Shown here in pieces: positions 9,485-17,208 of a stretch of 64,000 nucleotides of DNA. Both the position numbers and the translations under genes were made by a program. Positions within the stretch are counted from its first letter, which is position 1. The number at the start of each line of letters is the position of its first letter. This stretch comes from Stappia albiluteola (lineage in GTDB: Bacteria > Pseudomonadota > Alphaproteobacteria > Rhizobiales > Stappiaceae), in NCBI RefSeq assembly GCF_014050225.1, contig NZ_JACFXV010000038.1, positions 1-64,000 on the forward strand, written 5' to 3'. A model generated the notes under the pieces. The model saw only the letters and a list, made by a program, of their open reading frames with translations, did no database searches and had not been told where the DNA came from.

Positions 9485-10327
9485 ATGCCTCAATTTCCCA
9501 GCCACGAGATTTTGCGATCCTTTCTTCGATCCGCTCTGGTTGCGGTATTCGCCGCGATGCTCTTCGCGGCTGAAGCCGATGCCGCCGACTATGGCGCCTC
9601 CGCTCAACCGACTGAGGAAAAGCCGCTGATCGAGTCCGGCTGGGAATTCCAGGCAACGCTCTATCTCTGGGCAACGGCCCTTACCGGCACAGTCGGCATC
9701 GGCAATCTTCCCGATGCCGACGTCGACATCAGCTTTGCGGATATCCTTGAGGACCTGGATGCCGCGGTGATGGGCGCCTTTCTCGCAAAGAATGGCGATT
9801 GGCTCTTTCTCGCCGATCTCGTCTATTCCGATCTATCGACCCGCACGACGCTGAATGTCGCGAATTCGCCGACGCTGAAATTGAGCCAGACGCTGCTGAT
9901 TGCCTCGGCCGTCGGCGGCTACGAACTCCCGCTGGGCCATCCCGACCTGGACCTCAGCGTCACCGCGGGCGTGCGCTACCAGCGCCTGACGACAGAGACG
10001 ACCCTGAAATCCGGTGTCTTTCCCATCAGCGTCGAGACGGACATAACCGAGGACTGGGTCGACCCGGTCGTGGGCTTCCTTTTGCACTACGACATAAACG
10101 ATCGCTGGTTCGTGAACGCGATCGCCGATGTCGGCGGTTTTGGCGTCGGTTCCCAGTTCACCACACAGGGTTTCCTGACCGTCGGCTACAACTGGACGGA
10201 CACGGTTTCGACCGCTTTTGGCTACCGGGCTCTCTACACGGACTACGAGTCAGGCAGCGGAGCGAACAGGTTCGAATACGAAACCACCTTGCACGGGCCG
10301 TTCCTGAGCATCGGCATCCATTTTTAG
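9485..10327 (+). CDS. Outer-membrane beta-barrel protein, porin-like
   Basis: About 280 residues from the ATG at 9485. A signal peptide follows (ALVAVFAAMLFAAEADA). The mature part shows alternating hydrophobic/polar strands typical of a barrel (WEFQATLYLWATALTGTVG, LSVTAGVRYQRLTT, WFVNAIADVGGFGVG, VSTAFGYRALYTDY) and ends in a hydrophobic-aromatic strand (FLSIGIHF) with a C-terminal Phe, the usual outer-membrane signal. An in-frame start at 9425 would put 20 residues before the signal peptide and is less likely. It is divergent from the octaheme cytochrome across a 254-bp gap in which I see no other gene. The ligand is unknown. Confidence 0.75.
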   Translation: MPQFPSHEILRSFLRSALVAVFAAMLFAAEADAADYGASAQPTEEKPLIESGWEFQATLYLWATALTGTVGIGNLPDADVDISFADILEDLDAAVMGAFLAKNGDWLFLADLVYSDLSTRTTLNVANSPTLKLSQTLLIASAVGGYELPLGHPDLDLSVTAGVRYQRLTTETTLKSGVFPISVETDITEDWVDPVVGFLLHYDINDRWFVNAIADVGGFGVGSQFTTQGFLTVGYNWTDTVSTAFGYRALYTDYESGSGANRFEYETTLHGPFLSIGIHF

Positions 10328-10337
10328 GCAAGGTCAG

Positions 10338-10640
10338 TCAGTTTATCTGCTCGATATCCGCAGCCATGTCGGGCACCAGCCTGACGCGATAGGATGCATT
10401 CTCGCATTCGAGCGTCCACACCTCGCTGTCGGGGCCGGACTGGCTTTCGTCCCGCTCGGCGCTCTTCGGCGCTTCGCAGGTGTGTCCCTGCTCGCGCACC
10501 TGCGCGGCAATGAGGTCCTTCGGGTTTTCCTGGTCGCCGACCAGTGTCGCGGCCGCAAGAGGCAGGACCGGCATGCTTGCCGCCACGCCCGCGAGCACCA
10601 GGACCCGAACCATTGCAGACCTGACCTTCACCGTCTTCAT
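10338..10640 (-). CDS. Small secreted protein, function unknown
   Basis: A 100-residue protein. The start at 10640 is set by GAGGG about 6 bp upstream. The N-terminus is a signal peptide (MVRVLVLAGVAASMPVLPLAAA). The mature part is short and acidic, with two cysteines (HTCEAPK and LECENA) that may pair. EVWTLECENASYRVRLVPDM resembles small periplasmic proteins with a C-terminal beta strand. It is convergent with the outer-membrane barrel gene, 10 bp apart. I do not recognise a named family. Confidence 0.65.
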   Translation of the reverse strand: MKTVKVRSAMVRVLVLAGVAASMPVLPLAAATLVGDQENPKDLIAAQVREQGHTCEAPKSAERDESQSGPDSEVWTLECENASYRVRLVPDMAADIEQIN

Positions 10641-11000
10641 AGCACCCTCATGCATTGCTCGAAGCTGATTTGATGAAGCCTATCACAAAGGTAGGCAGGC
10701 ACCCGTAGAAGTTTTTCCTCCAATCTTGATCGATAATTTCCGCAAGGTATCATTTATTCAATTCGCCTGCCGACTTGCACCTGGCATCCGATATCCGGCA
10801 AATGACCTGATCAATTCCCGGCGTCCCGCGTGCAATCTGCAGGATATGCTTTCCGCGAATGCGCTCCCGGGAGGTTTGACCTGTGGCCGAGCGAAATCCT
10901 CGCATGCCTTACCTGGAGCATATCCTTGCAACGGGCTTGCCGGGATCGCCGCCCTGCCCTGGTCCCATCGCGCCGTCCGGAACGTCGTGAGGTTCTTCAA
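10641..11000. other. Intergenic stretch without a convincing gene
   Basis: The 360 bp between the small secreted protein (leftward) and the LprI/MliC-like gene (rightward) must hold two divergent promoters. The first part (about 10675-10780) is AT-rich. Short open frames run through it on both strands, but none has a ribosome-binding site with protein-like composition, and the longer plus-strand frame simply extends into the gene at 11001. Confidence 0.5.
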
Positions 11001-11645
11001 ATGAATTCAGCAGGCTTTCGGCTTCTAATTCTTGGCGTTGCGGTCTTGTTCGTAGCCGCGTCGAAGGGGCCCGGCGCACCGCCGGTCAACGCCCAAACGA
11101 CGACGCCAAGCTTCGATTGCGCCAGGACCGACAGCGAGATCGAGACCCTCGTCTGTTCCGACGAAAGGCTCGCTGGCCTCGACGCAATGATGGCGGAAAC
11201 CTTCACGGCCGCCGTCGCGGCCCTTGACGGCGCCGCCGACCAGGAGGAAGCGACGAACCGCCTCAAGGCCGAGCAGCGCGGCTGGATCAAGGGCCGCAAC
11301 GACTGCTGGAAGGCCACCGACAGGCAGGCCTGTGTTTGGGATAGCTATGAAAGACGGATCGCCTTTCTGGAAGCCCGCTATTTTCTGGCCGACGCCTCAG
11401 ACCCCGTCTTCTACGAATGCGAGAACGATCCGGCGAATGAGATCGTCGCGACATTTGTGAGCGGCAGCCTCCCCTCCGTCCGGCTGGAGCGGGGCGATGC
11501 CGTGGAAATCGGCGTCCTGTCCCCTTCCGCATCCGGTTCCCGGTATGAAGGGACGTTCGGCATCGTATTCTGGACCAAGGGCGACGAGGCGCTCGTCGAA
11601 TGGCCACAGGGGAATTCCTTCTCCTGCGTGGTCAGGCAGCAGTGA
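11001..11645 (+). CDS. Secreted LprI/MliC-like protein, putative lysozyme inhibitor
   Basis: A 214-residue protein; the start at 11001 has GAGG 8 bp upstream, and the longer in-frame reading from 10830 lacks a signal peptide at its start. The signal peptide (FRLLILGVAVLFVAA) is followed by a LprI-N (DUF1311)-type segment: FDCARTDSEIETLVCSDERLAGLDAMM, then EQRGWIKGRNDC and CVWDSYERRIAFLE, with its conserved cysteines. The last 75 residues (FYECENDPANEIVATF to FSCVVRQQ) resemble the MliC fold that inhibits C-type lysozyme. The combination suggests a periplasmic lysozyme inhibitor, an inference from family knowledge only. Confidence 0.8.
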   Translation: MNSAGFRLLILGVAVLFVAASKGPGAPPVNAQTTTPSFDCARTDSEIETLVCSDERLAGLDAMMAETFTAAVAALDGAADQEEATNRLKAEQRGWIKGRNDCWKATDRQACVWDSYERRIAFLEARYFLADASDPVFYECENDPANEIVATFVSGSLPSVRLERGDAVEIGVLSPSASGSRYEGTFGIVFWTKGDEALVEWPQGNSFSCVVRQQ

Positions 11646-11742
11646 CGATGGCGTGCGTGCGACCGCCGCTTCGTTATCATCTGGAAAATAGAACATCTGG
11701 TCGTCTTGCCCTCTGGTTATCAGAACATAGACGAGAGTGCAT

Positions 11743-12750
11743 CTAGAGCCCGTAGGCCTGGTCGATATTCGATCCCTTGCGGAAGCCCTCCGCGAGCTTG
11801 GCGACGACCTCCCGCGCGGTGGTGATCTCGTTGACGAGACCCACGCCCTGGCCCGCATAGAGGCTCAGCTTGTCGGCCATCTTGCCGTTGTCGACCTGGC
11901 GGATGCCGCCGCCCATGAAGCGCAGCAGGTTCCAGCCGCCGGCCCCCGTGATGGCCCGGTGCGGCGTGCCGTATTTCCAGCCGTAGGAATAGCCGGTCTT
12001 GAACTTGGGATCGTCCGTGCCCGCACCGACCAGCTTCTGCTTGTAGGCATCGTGCGTGTCGCATTCCTTGCAGGTCAGGAAGATCGTGCCGCACCAGATC
12101 CCTTCCGCCCCCAGGCAGCGTATCGCGCGCACCGCCCGGCTGTCGCTGATTGCGCCCGCGGCGATCACGGGCCGGCCTTCGGCGATGTCCACAACGGCAG
12201 GCAACAGCGCCATCAGCCCCACGCGGCCACGGATATGGCCACCGGATTCAATGCCTTGCGCGATGATCATGTCGGCGCCGTCCTTGACGGCCTTGCGCGC
12301 CTCCTTGACGGAGCCGACCTGCACCGCCGTCACGATGCCGGCATCCCTGGCCCGCGGGATCGTATCCTCGAAGTCGCCGTAGAAGAGCGAAAGCACCTTC
12401 GGCTTTTCTTCCAGCACGACCTTGAAGGAGGCCTCGAAGACTTCCGGCCCGCCATATTGCGGCACCAGATTGACGCCGAAGGGCTTGTCCGTCAGGTCCC
12501 GGGTTTCCTGGATCCAGCGGCGCAGCACCTTGGAGGGAACGCGCAATCCGCCGAGATGGCCAAGACCGCCGGCTTCGCTGACTTCGGCGACGAGTTTCGG
12601 CCCGGACAGGCCGGCCATGCCCGCCTGAAACACGGGAACGGCGATACCGCAGAGCTCCGACGCCCGTGTCGACAGGTATTGATCGCTATCGGCCGTCCAG
12701 AGACTTGCCAGGGCTTCGGCCGACTGGGCGGCGCTTGATGTCGTGCTCAT
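11743..12750 (-). CDS. Nitronate monooxygenase (2-nitropropane dioxygenase family)
   Basis: An FMN-dependent enzyme oxidising alkyl nitronates. The start at 12750 has GGGGGAGA 6 bp upstream; an extra in-frame start at 12771 has none. Family features are present in order: GIAVPVFQAGMAGLSGPKL near the N-terminus, AEVSEAGGLGHLG, then GADMIIAQGIESGGHIRG with the catalytic-type His, PVIAAGAISDSRAVRA and LGAEGIWCGTIFLTCKEC for the phosphate-binding end of the barrel. At 335 residues it has the usual length. It is divergently transcribed from a LysR gene, and a perfect palindrome lies 15 bp upstream of its start. Confidence 0.88.
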   Translation of the reverse strand: MSTTSSAAQSAEALASLWTADSDQYLSTRASELCGIAVPVFQAGMAGLSGPKLVAEVSEAGGLGHLGGLRVPSKVLRRWIQETRDLTDKPFGVNLVPQYGGPEVFEASFKVVLEEKPKVLSLFYGDFEDTIPRARDAGIVTAVQVGSVKEARKAVKDGADMIIAQGIESGGHIRGRVGLMALLPAVVDIAEGRPVIAAGAISDSRAVRAIRCLGAEGIWCGTIFLTCKECDTHDAYKQKLVGAGTDDPKFKTGYSYGWKYGTPHRAITGAGGWNLLRFMGGGIRQVDNGKMADKLSLYAGQGVGLVNEITTAREVVAKLAEGFRKGSNIDQAYGL

Positions 12751-12764
12751 GTTGGTCTCCCCCA

Positions 12765-12779
12765 ATCTCAAATAGAGAT
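12765..12779. promoter_or_regulatory. Candidate LysR operator between nitronate monooxygenase and LysR gene
   Basis: ATCTC-AAATA-GAGAT is a perfect 15-bp inverted repeat and contains the T-N11-A core typical of LysR-type operators (T12766, A12778). It lies 15 bp from the monooxygenase start and 67 bp from the LysR start, inside the only shared intergenic region. Confidence 0.6.
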
Positions 12780-12845
12780 AAATGAAGGTGGCTAATCCCG
12801 TAAAGTGATGATATTAGAATGGTGCCATCTGTTCGGGAGAACGAT

Positions 12846-13751
12846 ATGGAAATCCGGGCCCTGAAGACCTTCCTCACTGTCGCCGAACTCGGCACGGTCT
12901 CCCACGCTTCCAAGAAGCTGAACTGCGTGCAGTCGAACGTGACCTCGCGCATCAAGGCGCTCGAGGACGAACTTGGCGTCGAGCTGTTCGCCAGAAGCCG
13001 CAACGGCATGATGCTGACCCCGGCCGGCGCCTTCTTCCGCGACTATGCCCAGGCGGTGATCGACGCCGAAACCGCGGCCGTCGCCTCGGTCAGGAATTTC
13101 TCGAACGCGATCAGGCTGATCCGCATCGGCAGCATGGAATCGACGCTCGCGATCCGCCTGCCCTCCTTCATCGCCGAATTCCGGGCGGCCAACCCTTCCG
13201 TCAAGCTGGAGCTCTGTTCCGGGCCGACCGACGATCTCATCCCGCTCGTTCTCGACCGGAAGATCGATGTCGCCTTCATCGGCGGCCAGTTCCGTCACCC
13301 GGACCTCGATGCCGAAATCGCCTTTTCGGAAGAGATGGTGCTCGTTACCGACAAGAGCATTTCCCATCCGGGCGCGGTCGGCTCCATGCCGCTCATCGTC
13401 TTCAAGCCGGGCTGCTCCTATCGCACCTATGCGCAGGGCTGGATGCGGAAATCGGGCCTTGCGCCCAATGACGTGATCGAGCTGGGCACGCTGGAGGGCA
13501 TTCTCGGCTGCGTCGCGTCCGGCGTCGGCGCCACGCTGCTGCCGCGCTCGGTCGTAGAAAGCAGCCGCCATCGCCCGATCGTCAACATTCATGCATTGAA
13601 CGACCCGGACCGCTTCATCGACACCTATGCGGTCCGCAACGCCACCGCTCCCGCCAACGGCGCAACGGACGCTTTCATCGATCTCGTCTGCCGCGCCCGG
13701 ACGACGCCGGAGATCATCACGCCCGATTTCGGGCAACGGCGCCCGGCCTGA
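12846..13751 (+). CDS. LysR-family transcriptional regulator
   Basis: A 301-residue regulator; the start at 12846 follows GGGAGA by 6 bp. The N-terminal winged helix-turn-helix is clear (EIRALKTFLTVAELGTVSHASKKLNCVQSN in two parts, then RIKALEDELGVELFAR), followed by the substrate-binding domain (LIRIGSMESTLAIRLPSF, VDVAFIGGQF-like segment, GVGATLLPRSVV). Its position opposite the nitronate monooxygenase suggests that it controls that gene and itself through the palindrome at 12765-12779. The inducer is unknown. Confidence 0.9.
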   Translation: MEIRALKTFLTVAELGTVSHASKKLNCVQSNVTSRIKALEDELGVELFARSRNGMMLTPAGAFFRDYAQAVIDAETAAVASVRNFSNAIRLIRIGSMESTLAIRLPSFIAEFRAANPSVKLELCSGPTDDLIPLVLDRKIDVAFIGGQFRHPDLDAEIAFSEEMVLVTDKSISHPGAVGSMPLIVFKPGCSYRTYAQGWMRKSGLAPNDVIELGTLEGILGCVASGVGATLLPRSVVESSRHRPIVNIHALNDPDRFIDTYAVRNATAPANGATDAFIDLVCRARTTPEIITPDFGQRRPA

Positions 13752-13871
13752 TGACAGGGGCCAAACGGCTCGTTCGGTTTCTGCGATGGGACCGTTCTTT
13801 TATTGCTGTCTATATTCCCACGCATCGTTCGGTAGAATTTTGGAGATTGTCTTCCTGAACGAGTAGAGAAA

Positions 13872-14420
13872 ATGCAGATCAAGGATACCGGACTGGCGTT
13901 TGGCGTTGTAACCATCATCTGCCACTGGACCGGAGCACTGCTTCTGCCGGGCTTTCTTCTTCTGGCGCTTGTGACTTTCGCCGGAAGCGGATCGCCAACG
14001 CCGGAAGAGCTGGCAACCGTAACCACGCTCAGCTTTCTGAGCCTGCTGCTCTTCTCGTTCCGCATCTACTGGCGGCTGAAACATTACCACCCCATGCCGC
14101 TTGGCGGCGCGAAGCCCGTCGAGGTGATCGTCGGTCGCTGCGTGGCTTTCGGCCTTCTCGTCGCAGGTGTCGTCCTGCCGCTGATCCTGTGGGCCGCGCT
14201 CTCGGCAAGCGGCCTGCCCTATGTCGTCTTCGGCCTCGCCTTCCCGTCCATCTGGGCGCAGGGGGAGACCGCGTCCCTGCTGCTGACCATCCTGTTCTGG
14301 ATGGGCGTGACCGCCTTCACGCTCGGCTTCCTGCTGCATCTGTTCGGCGCCTACAAGCATCAGATCGTGCTGAAGGACGACGCCGTGTTTCGCCTGATGG
14401 GCAAGCGCATCGAGCTTTGA
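13872..14420 (+). CDS. Cytochrome b561-type membrane protein
   Basis: A 182-residue protein with four hydrophobic segments (about residues 10-35, 50-65, 90-112 and 130-160). His18 in IICHW near the first segment, His71 and His73 in LKHYHP, and LLHLFGAYKH near the last segment fit the heme-ligand layout of the bacterial b561 family (YodB/CybB type), which passes electrons between quinol and periplasmic acceptors or superoxide. It stands alone and is closed by a strong terminator. The assignment rests on topology and histidine positions. Confidence 0.75.
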   Translation: MQIKDTGLAFGVVTIICHWTGALLLPGFLLLALVTFAGSGSPTPEELATVTTLSFLSLLLFSFRIYWRLKHYHPMPLGGAKPVEVIVGRCVAFGLLVAGVVLPLILWAALSASGLPYVVFGLAFPSIWAQGETASLLLTILFWMGVTAFTLGFLLHLFGAYKHQIVLKDDAVFRLMGKRIEL

Positions 14421-14426
14421 AATCAG

Positions 14427-14473
14427 CCGGTTACGGCAGCAGCCCCCGGCTGCTGCCGTAACCGGTTTTGTTT
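14427..14473 (+). terminator. Strong intrinsic terminator after the b561 gene
   Basis: A perfect 18-bp stem (14427-14444 with 14448-14465, loop CCC) is followed by TTTTGTTT at 14466-14473. The T-run touches the stop codon of the convergent heme monooxygenase gene, so the hairpin may serve both directions; the minus-strand T-run is weak. Confidence 0.9.
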
Positions 14474-14787
14474 CAGTGGCCTTCGGTCAGCACGATCTGG
14501 AAGCCTTCGAACTGCGGGCCTCCGAGATAGAGCGGCTTGTTCTGGCCGGCATTCTTGTGCGCGTTCTTGAAGTGGTCTGACTTCGTCCAGTCCAGGAAGT
14601 GATCGTAGCTCTGCCAGATCGTATGCGAGGCATAGAGCGTATGATCCTCCGCCTCCGGCCCCTTGAGCAGGTGGAACTCAACGAATCCCGGCACCTCCTT
14701 CAAATAGCGGTCGCGCGTCCTCCAGGCCGTTTCGAACTGCTCCTCCGAGCCCGATTTCACCTTGAAACGGTTCATTGCGATATACAT
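14473..14787 (-). CDS. Heme-degrading monooxygenase (HmuQ/HmuD/IsdG type)
   Basis: A 104-residue antibiotic-biosynthesis-monooxygenase-fold protein that probably opens the heme ring to release iron in the cytoplasm. It begins MYIAMNRFKVKSGSEEQFE and contains RDRYLKEVPGFVEFHLLKG and TLYASHTIWQSYDHFLDWTKS, the pattern of the rhizobial HmuQ/HmuD enzymes. AAAGGA precedes the start. It is the last gene of the minus-strand heme operon, 47 bp after tonB, so the same transcript would supply both uptake energy and breakdown of the imported heme. Confidence 0.85.
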   Translation of the reverse strand: MYIAMNRFKVKSGSEEQFETAWRTRDRYLKEVPGFVEFHLLKGPEAEDHTLYASHTIWQSYDHFLDWTKSDHFKNAHKNAGQNKPLYLGGPQFEGFQIVLTEGH

Positions 14788-14834
14788 CAGTTGGTCCTTT
14801 TCGCTGTTCGGGCTTTCGCCCCTGGGGTCCTGAC

Positions 14835-15677
14835 CTAGTTGCTTTCAAAATGAACGGGCACCGTGAAGGTCAGCGGTACCCTGGTGATCTCGCCAGGCAC
14901 GCCCGGCATGGGCGCCGCCCGGCGAATGAGTGCCAGAGCGGCTTCATCCAGCGCCGCATGGCCTGAGGAACGCGCGACTTTCGCCGTCATGACGGAACCG
15001 TCGCGCAGGATGGTGAACCTCAGATGCACGGTGCCGCCGTCGCGACGGGAACGCGGGCTTGGAAGCTTGCGTTTTGCGCGCTGCAACTTCCGCAATACCT
15101 GGCCCTGATAATTCGAAAAGGCGGCCTGACCGCCATCGCTGCCGGTCGCCTCCGCGCGCCCTGCTTCCGTGGCTGTCGCCACTTCGGCGGTTTTTGTCTC
15201 TGCGCCCTTGCGGGATGCGATATCGCCTCCCTTTCGCCTGGCGTCCCTTGGCTTTTCCGTGCCTGGCTTTTCCTTGCGCGGCGATTTCGGCAGCTTCGGC
15301 TTCGCCGTCGGCCGCGCTTCGACAAGCCGGACAGGTTCCGGCAGGGCCGCCTGACCGCTCGCCGGTTGCTGCAATTCAGCAGGCGCTTTCACTGTAGGAA
15401 GCTCCTGCCTGGGCGGAACGGGCCCGGACGACGACGCTTCCACCGGCGCGGCCGCCGATCGCGGGGGCTCAGACACGGGCGCTGCGGCCTTCTCTTCACG
15501 CACCTCCTCCGTCCCGCCTTCCACCAGATCGGCGAGGGAACCCGCGATCGCGACCTCGCCTCCCTGCACGGCGCTGCGTTCCGCGACAGCGGGTGGAACG
15601 GCCACGCCTGAAAATGCGACGAGATGCGCGACTGCCGACAGGGCCAAACACAGGGCGACCAGCCTGCCTTCGCTCAT
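14835..15677 (-). CDS. tonB: TonB-family energy transducer
   Basis: A 280-residue protein that spans the periplasm and transfers proton-motive energy from ExbB/ExbD to the outer-membrane receptor. It has one N-terminal membrane helix (RLVALCLALSAVAHLVAF), a long Pro/Ala/Lys/Glu-rich middle (about residues 55-190), and the C-terminal TonB domain (GTVHLRFTILRDGSVMTAKV, SSGHAALDEAALALIRRA, then PFP-like PMPGVPGEI). The ATG overlaps the exbD stop (ATGA), which indicates translational coupling. The genes around it show that it is dedicated to heme uptake. Confidence 0.92.
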   Translation of the reverse strand: MSEGRLVALCLALSAVAHLVAFSGVAVPPAVAERSAVQGGEVAIAGSLADLVEGGTEEVREEKAAAPVSEPPRSAAAPVEASSSGPVPPRQELPTVKAPAELQQPASGQAALPEPVRLVEARPTAKPKLPKSPRKEKPGTEKPRDARRKGGDIASRKGAETKTAEVATATEAGRAEATGSDGGQAAFSNYQGQVLRKLQRAKRKLPSPRSRRDGGTVHLRFTILRDGSVMTAKVARSSGHAALDEAALALIRRAAPMPGVPGEITRVPLTFTVPVHFESN

Positions 15678-16072
15678 GGCGTCGCCTTGCGGGTCAGCAG
15701 CACGATGTTTGCCACCCCCGCCTGTCGCGCTGCCCGCAACACGCTTTTCAGGCCTCCGGCGGCAAGCTCCTCGTCCGCCGCAATCTTCAACGGCCTGTCT
15801 TCCCCGGCCCGCGCGGCGAGAAGCGCCAGCAGCGTTTCGTCAGTCAATTCCTCGCCGTCATGCCAGGCATTTCCGGCGGCATCGACGACAAGCGCGTCAT
15901 CCGACGTGTTTCGGTCCCGCTGCGTCAACGAGGTTGGCGCGGTCACGCCACGAGCGTCGTCCTTTTCCAGCGAGCCGGCGAAAAGGAAAAAGATCAGCAT
16001 CAGGAAGACGACATTGATGAGGGGGATGGTGGTTTCCCTGCCCTGCCGCCGCTCGAAAGGCTTCAGCCGCAA
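15674..16072 (-). CDS. exbD: ExbD/TolR-family protein (second copy)
   Basis: A 132-residue protein with one membrane helix (TIPLINVVFLMLIFFLFAGSL) and a periplasmic C-terminal domain. In most ExbD proteins the helix carries the proton-channel Asp in an L(I/V)DVxF motif; here the equivalent stretch reads LINVVF, so Asn replaces Asp. The neighbouring ExbD keeps LIDVIF. The two may form a mixed channel in which this copy has a structural role. Three bases separate it from the upstream exbD and its end overlaps tonB. Confidence 0.85.
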   Translation of the reverse strand: MRLKPFERRQGRETTIPLINVVFLMLIFFLFAGSLEKDDARGVTAPTSLTQRDRNTSDDALVVDAAGNAWHDGEELTDETLLALLAARAGEDRPLKIAADEELAAGGLKSVLRAARQAGVANIVLLTRKATP

Positions 16073-16075
16073 ATT

Positions 16076-16456
16076 TCACTCTCCCGCAATCAATACGCCG
16101 GCAAGGCCGACATCCGACACCCGGTCCATGACCGAGACGATGTCCTGCACCTTCGCCTCTTCTTCCGCGACGATCGCGACGGTCCGGCGTCCTTCCGCCT
16201 TCAGCGCCGCCAGGCGCCAAGCAAGGTCTTCGGGCGATAGTTCCAAGCCATCGAGCTCGAACCGGGCGGCGGAGTGGATGCGCAGCAGCGGCGGCGGCTC
16301 GGCTCGCGCGCCGGGTCCCGTTCCGGACAAAGGGGCGGCCTGATAGCGGGAGAAAGTGGAGGCCAGCATGAAGAACAGAAGCAGAAGGAAGATCACGTCG
16401 ATCAGCGAGGTGAGGCCGATCGGCCGCCGCTTCGCCGGCAATCGCTCAAGACGCAT
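16076..16456 (-). CDS. exbD: ExbD/TolR-family protein (first copy)
   Basis: A 126-residue protein. The start at 16456 overlaps the end of exbB by 11 bp; a longer in-frame reading from 16567 lies wholly inside exbB and is unlikely. The membrane segment GLTSLIDVIFLLLLFFMLAS carries the LIDVIF motif with the proton-conducting Asp of the ExbD/TolR family, followed by a periplasmic domain of normal size. It should form the motor with ExbB that drives TonB. Two ExbD copies in tandem between exbB and tonB is a known but less common arrangement. Confidence 0.9.
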   Translation of the reverse strand: MRLERLPAKRRPIGLTSLIDVIFLLLLFFMLASTFSRYQAAPLSGTGPGARAEPPPLLRIHSAARFELDGLELSPEDLAWRLAALKAEGRRTVAIVAEEEAKVQDIVSVMDRVSDVGLAGVLIAGE

Positions 16457-17165
16457 GGCGCTTGCCGCCCTGTCCGCCGATTGCCACAACCTTTTCCGGC
16501 GTGCGCCGTTCGGCCCGCATGCCGGTGAATAAGGCGGTCGCCAGATCTTCCATCGCCAGCTGTTCACGCTCGATCCGCCCGTCGCACCAGCCGACGAAAG
16601 CCGATGTCGGGATCGCCACCGCCAGGCCGACGGCGGTCGTCAGCAGCGCCACCCAGATACCGCCGGCGAGCACGGAGGAGTCCACCTCCGTGCCCGCCTG
16701 CTGCATGGCGCGGAACGCCTCGATCATGCCGAGCACCGTGCCGAACAATCCGATCAGCGGCGCCGTCTGCGCGATCATGTCGAGAGCGCGCAGATATGAG
16801 CGCAGGCCGCTTAGCCGGTTGACGCAGATGCGTTCGACATCTTCGCGAAGGAGGACTTCCGCGCCGCGACCCGGCTCCGACGCCGCGATCAGGCCTCGCA
16901 GCAGCCCGCCCAGCATCGACCTGTCCGCCGCAACCTTTCTCGCGGCCCCATCCACGTCGCCGTCGAGAGCGGACCGCAGTGCCGTACGGGCGCGGCCGTG
17001 ACGTCCCACGCCCGCCAGCCGGAAGTGAACGAGCTTGGCAAGCGCAAGCGCCACCGAGACGACCGACAGGCTGCCGAGCAGGATAACCACCGGACCGCCT
17101 GTCCTGGCCAGATCGATCAGCGGCCGCAGCGACAGGTCCACAAGAGGCAGGATCTCCTCGACCAT
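16446..17165 (-). CDS. exbB: ExbB/MotA/TolQ-family proton channel protein
   Basis: A 239-residue inner-membrane protein. A first helix (GGPVVILLGSLSVVSVALALA) is followed by a cytoplasmic loop (LREDVERICVNRLSGLRSYL) and the paired helices of the family (MIAQTAPLIGLFGTVLGMIEAF and SVLAGGIWVALLTTAVGLAVAIP), with the Gly/Thr-rich TAPLIGLFGTV motif intact. It lies 43 bp after the receptor gene and overlaps the first exbD, so the operon reads receptor, exbB, exbD, exbD, tonB, monooxygenase. The order shows it is the motor for heme import and not the Tol system. Confidence 0.93.
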   Translation of the reverse strand: MVEEILPLVDLSLRPLIDLARTGGPVVILLGSLSVVSVALALAKLVHFRLAGVGRHGRARTALRSALDGDVDGAARKVAADRSMLGGLLRGLIAASEPGRGAEVLLREDVERICVNRLSGLRSYLRALDMIAQTAPLIGLFGTVLGMIEAFRAMQQAGTEVDSSVLAGGIWVALLTTAVGLAVAIPTSAFVGWCDGRIEREQLAMEDLATALFTGMRAERRTPEKVVAIGGQGGKRHAS

Positions 17166-17208
17166 GCGGAGCTCTCCTTGGGATACGGGATGGAAGATCC
17201 GGCTTCGA

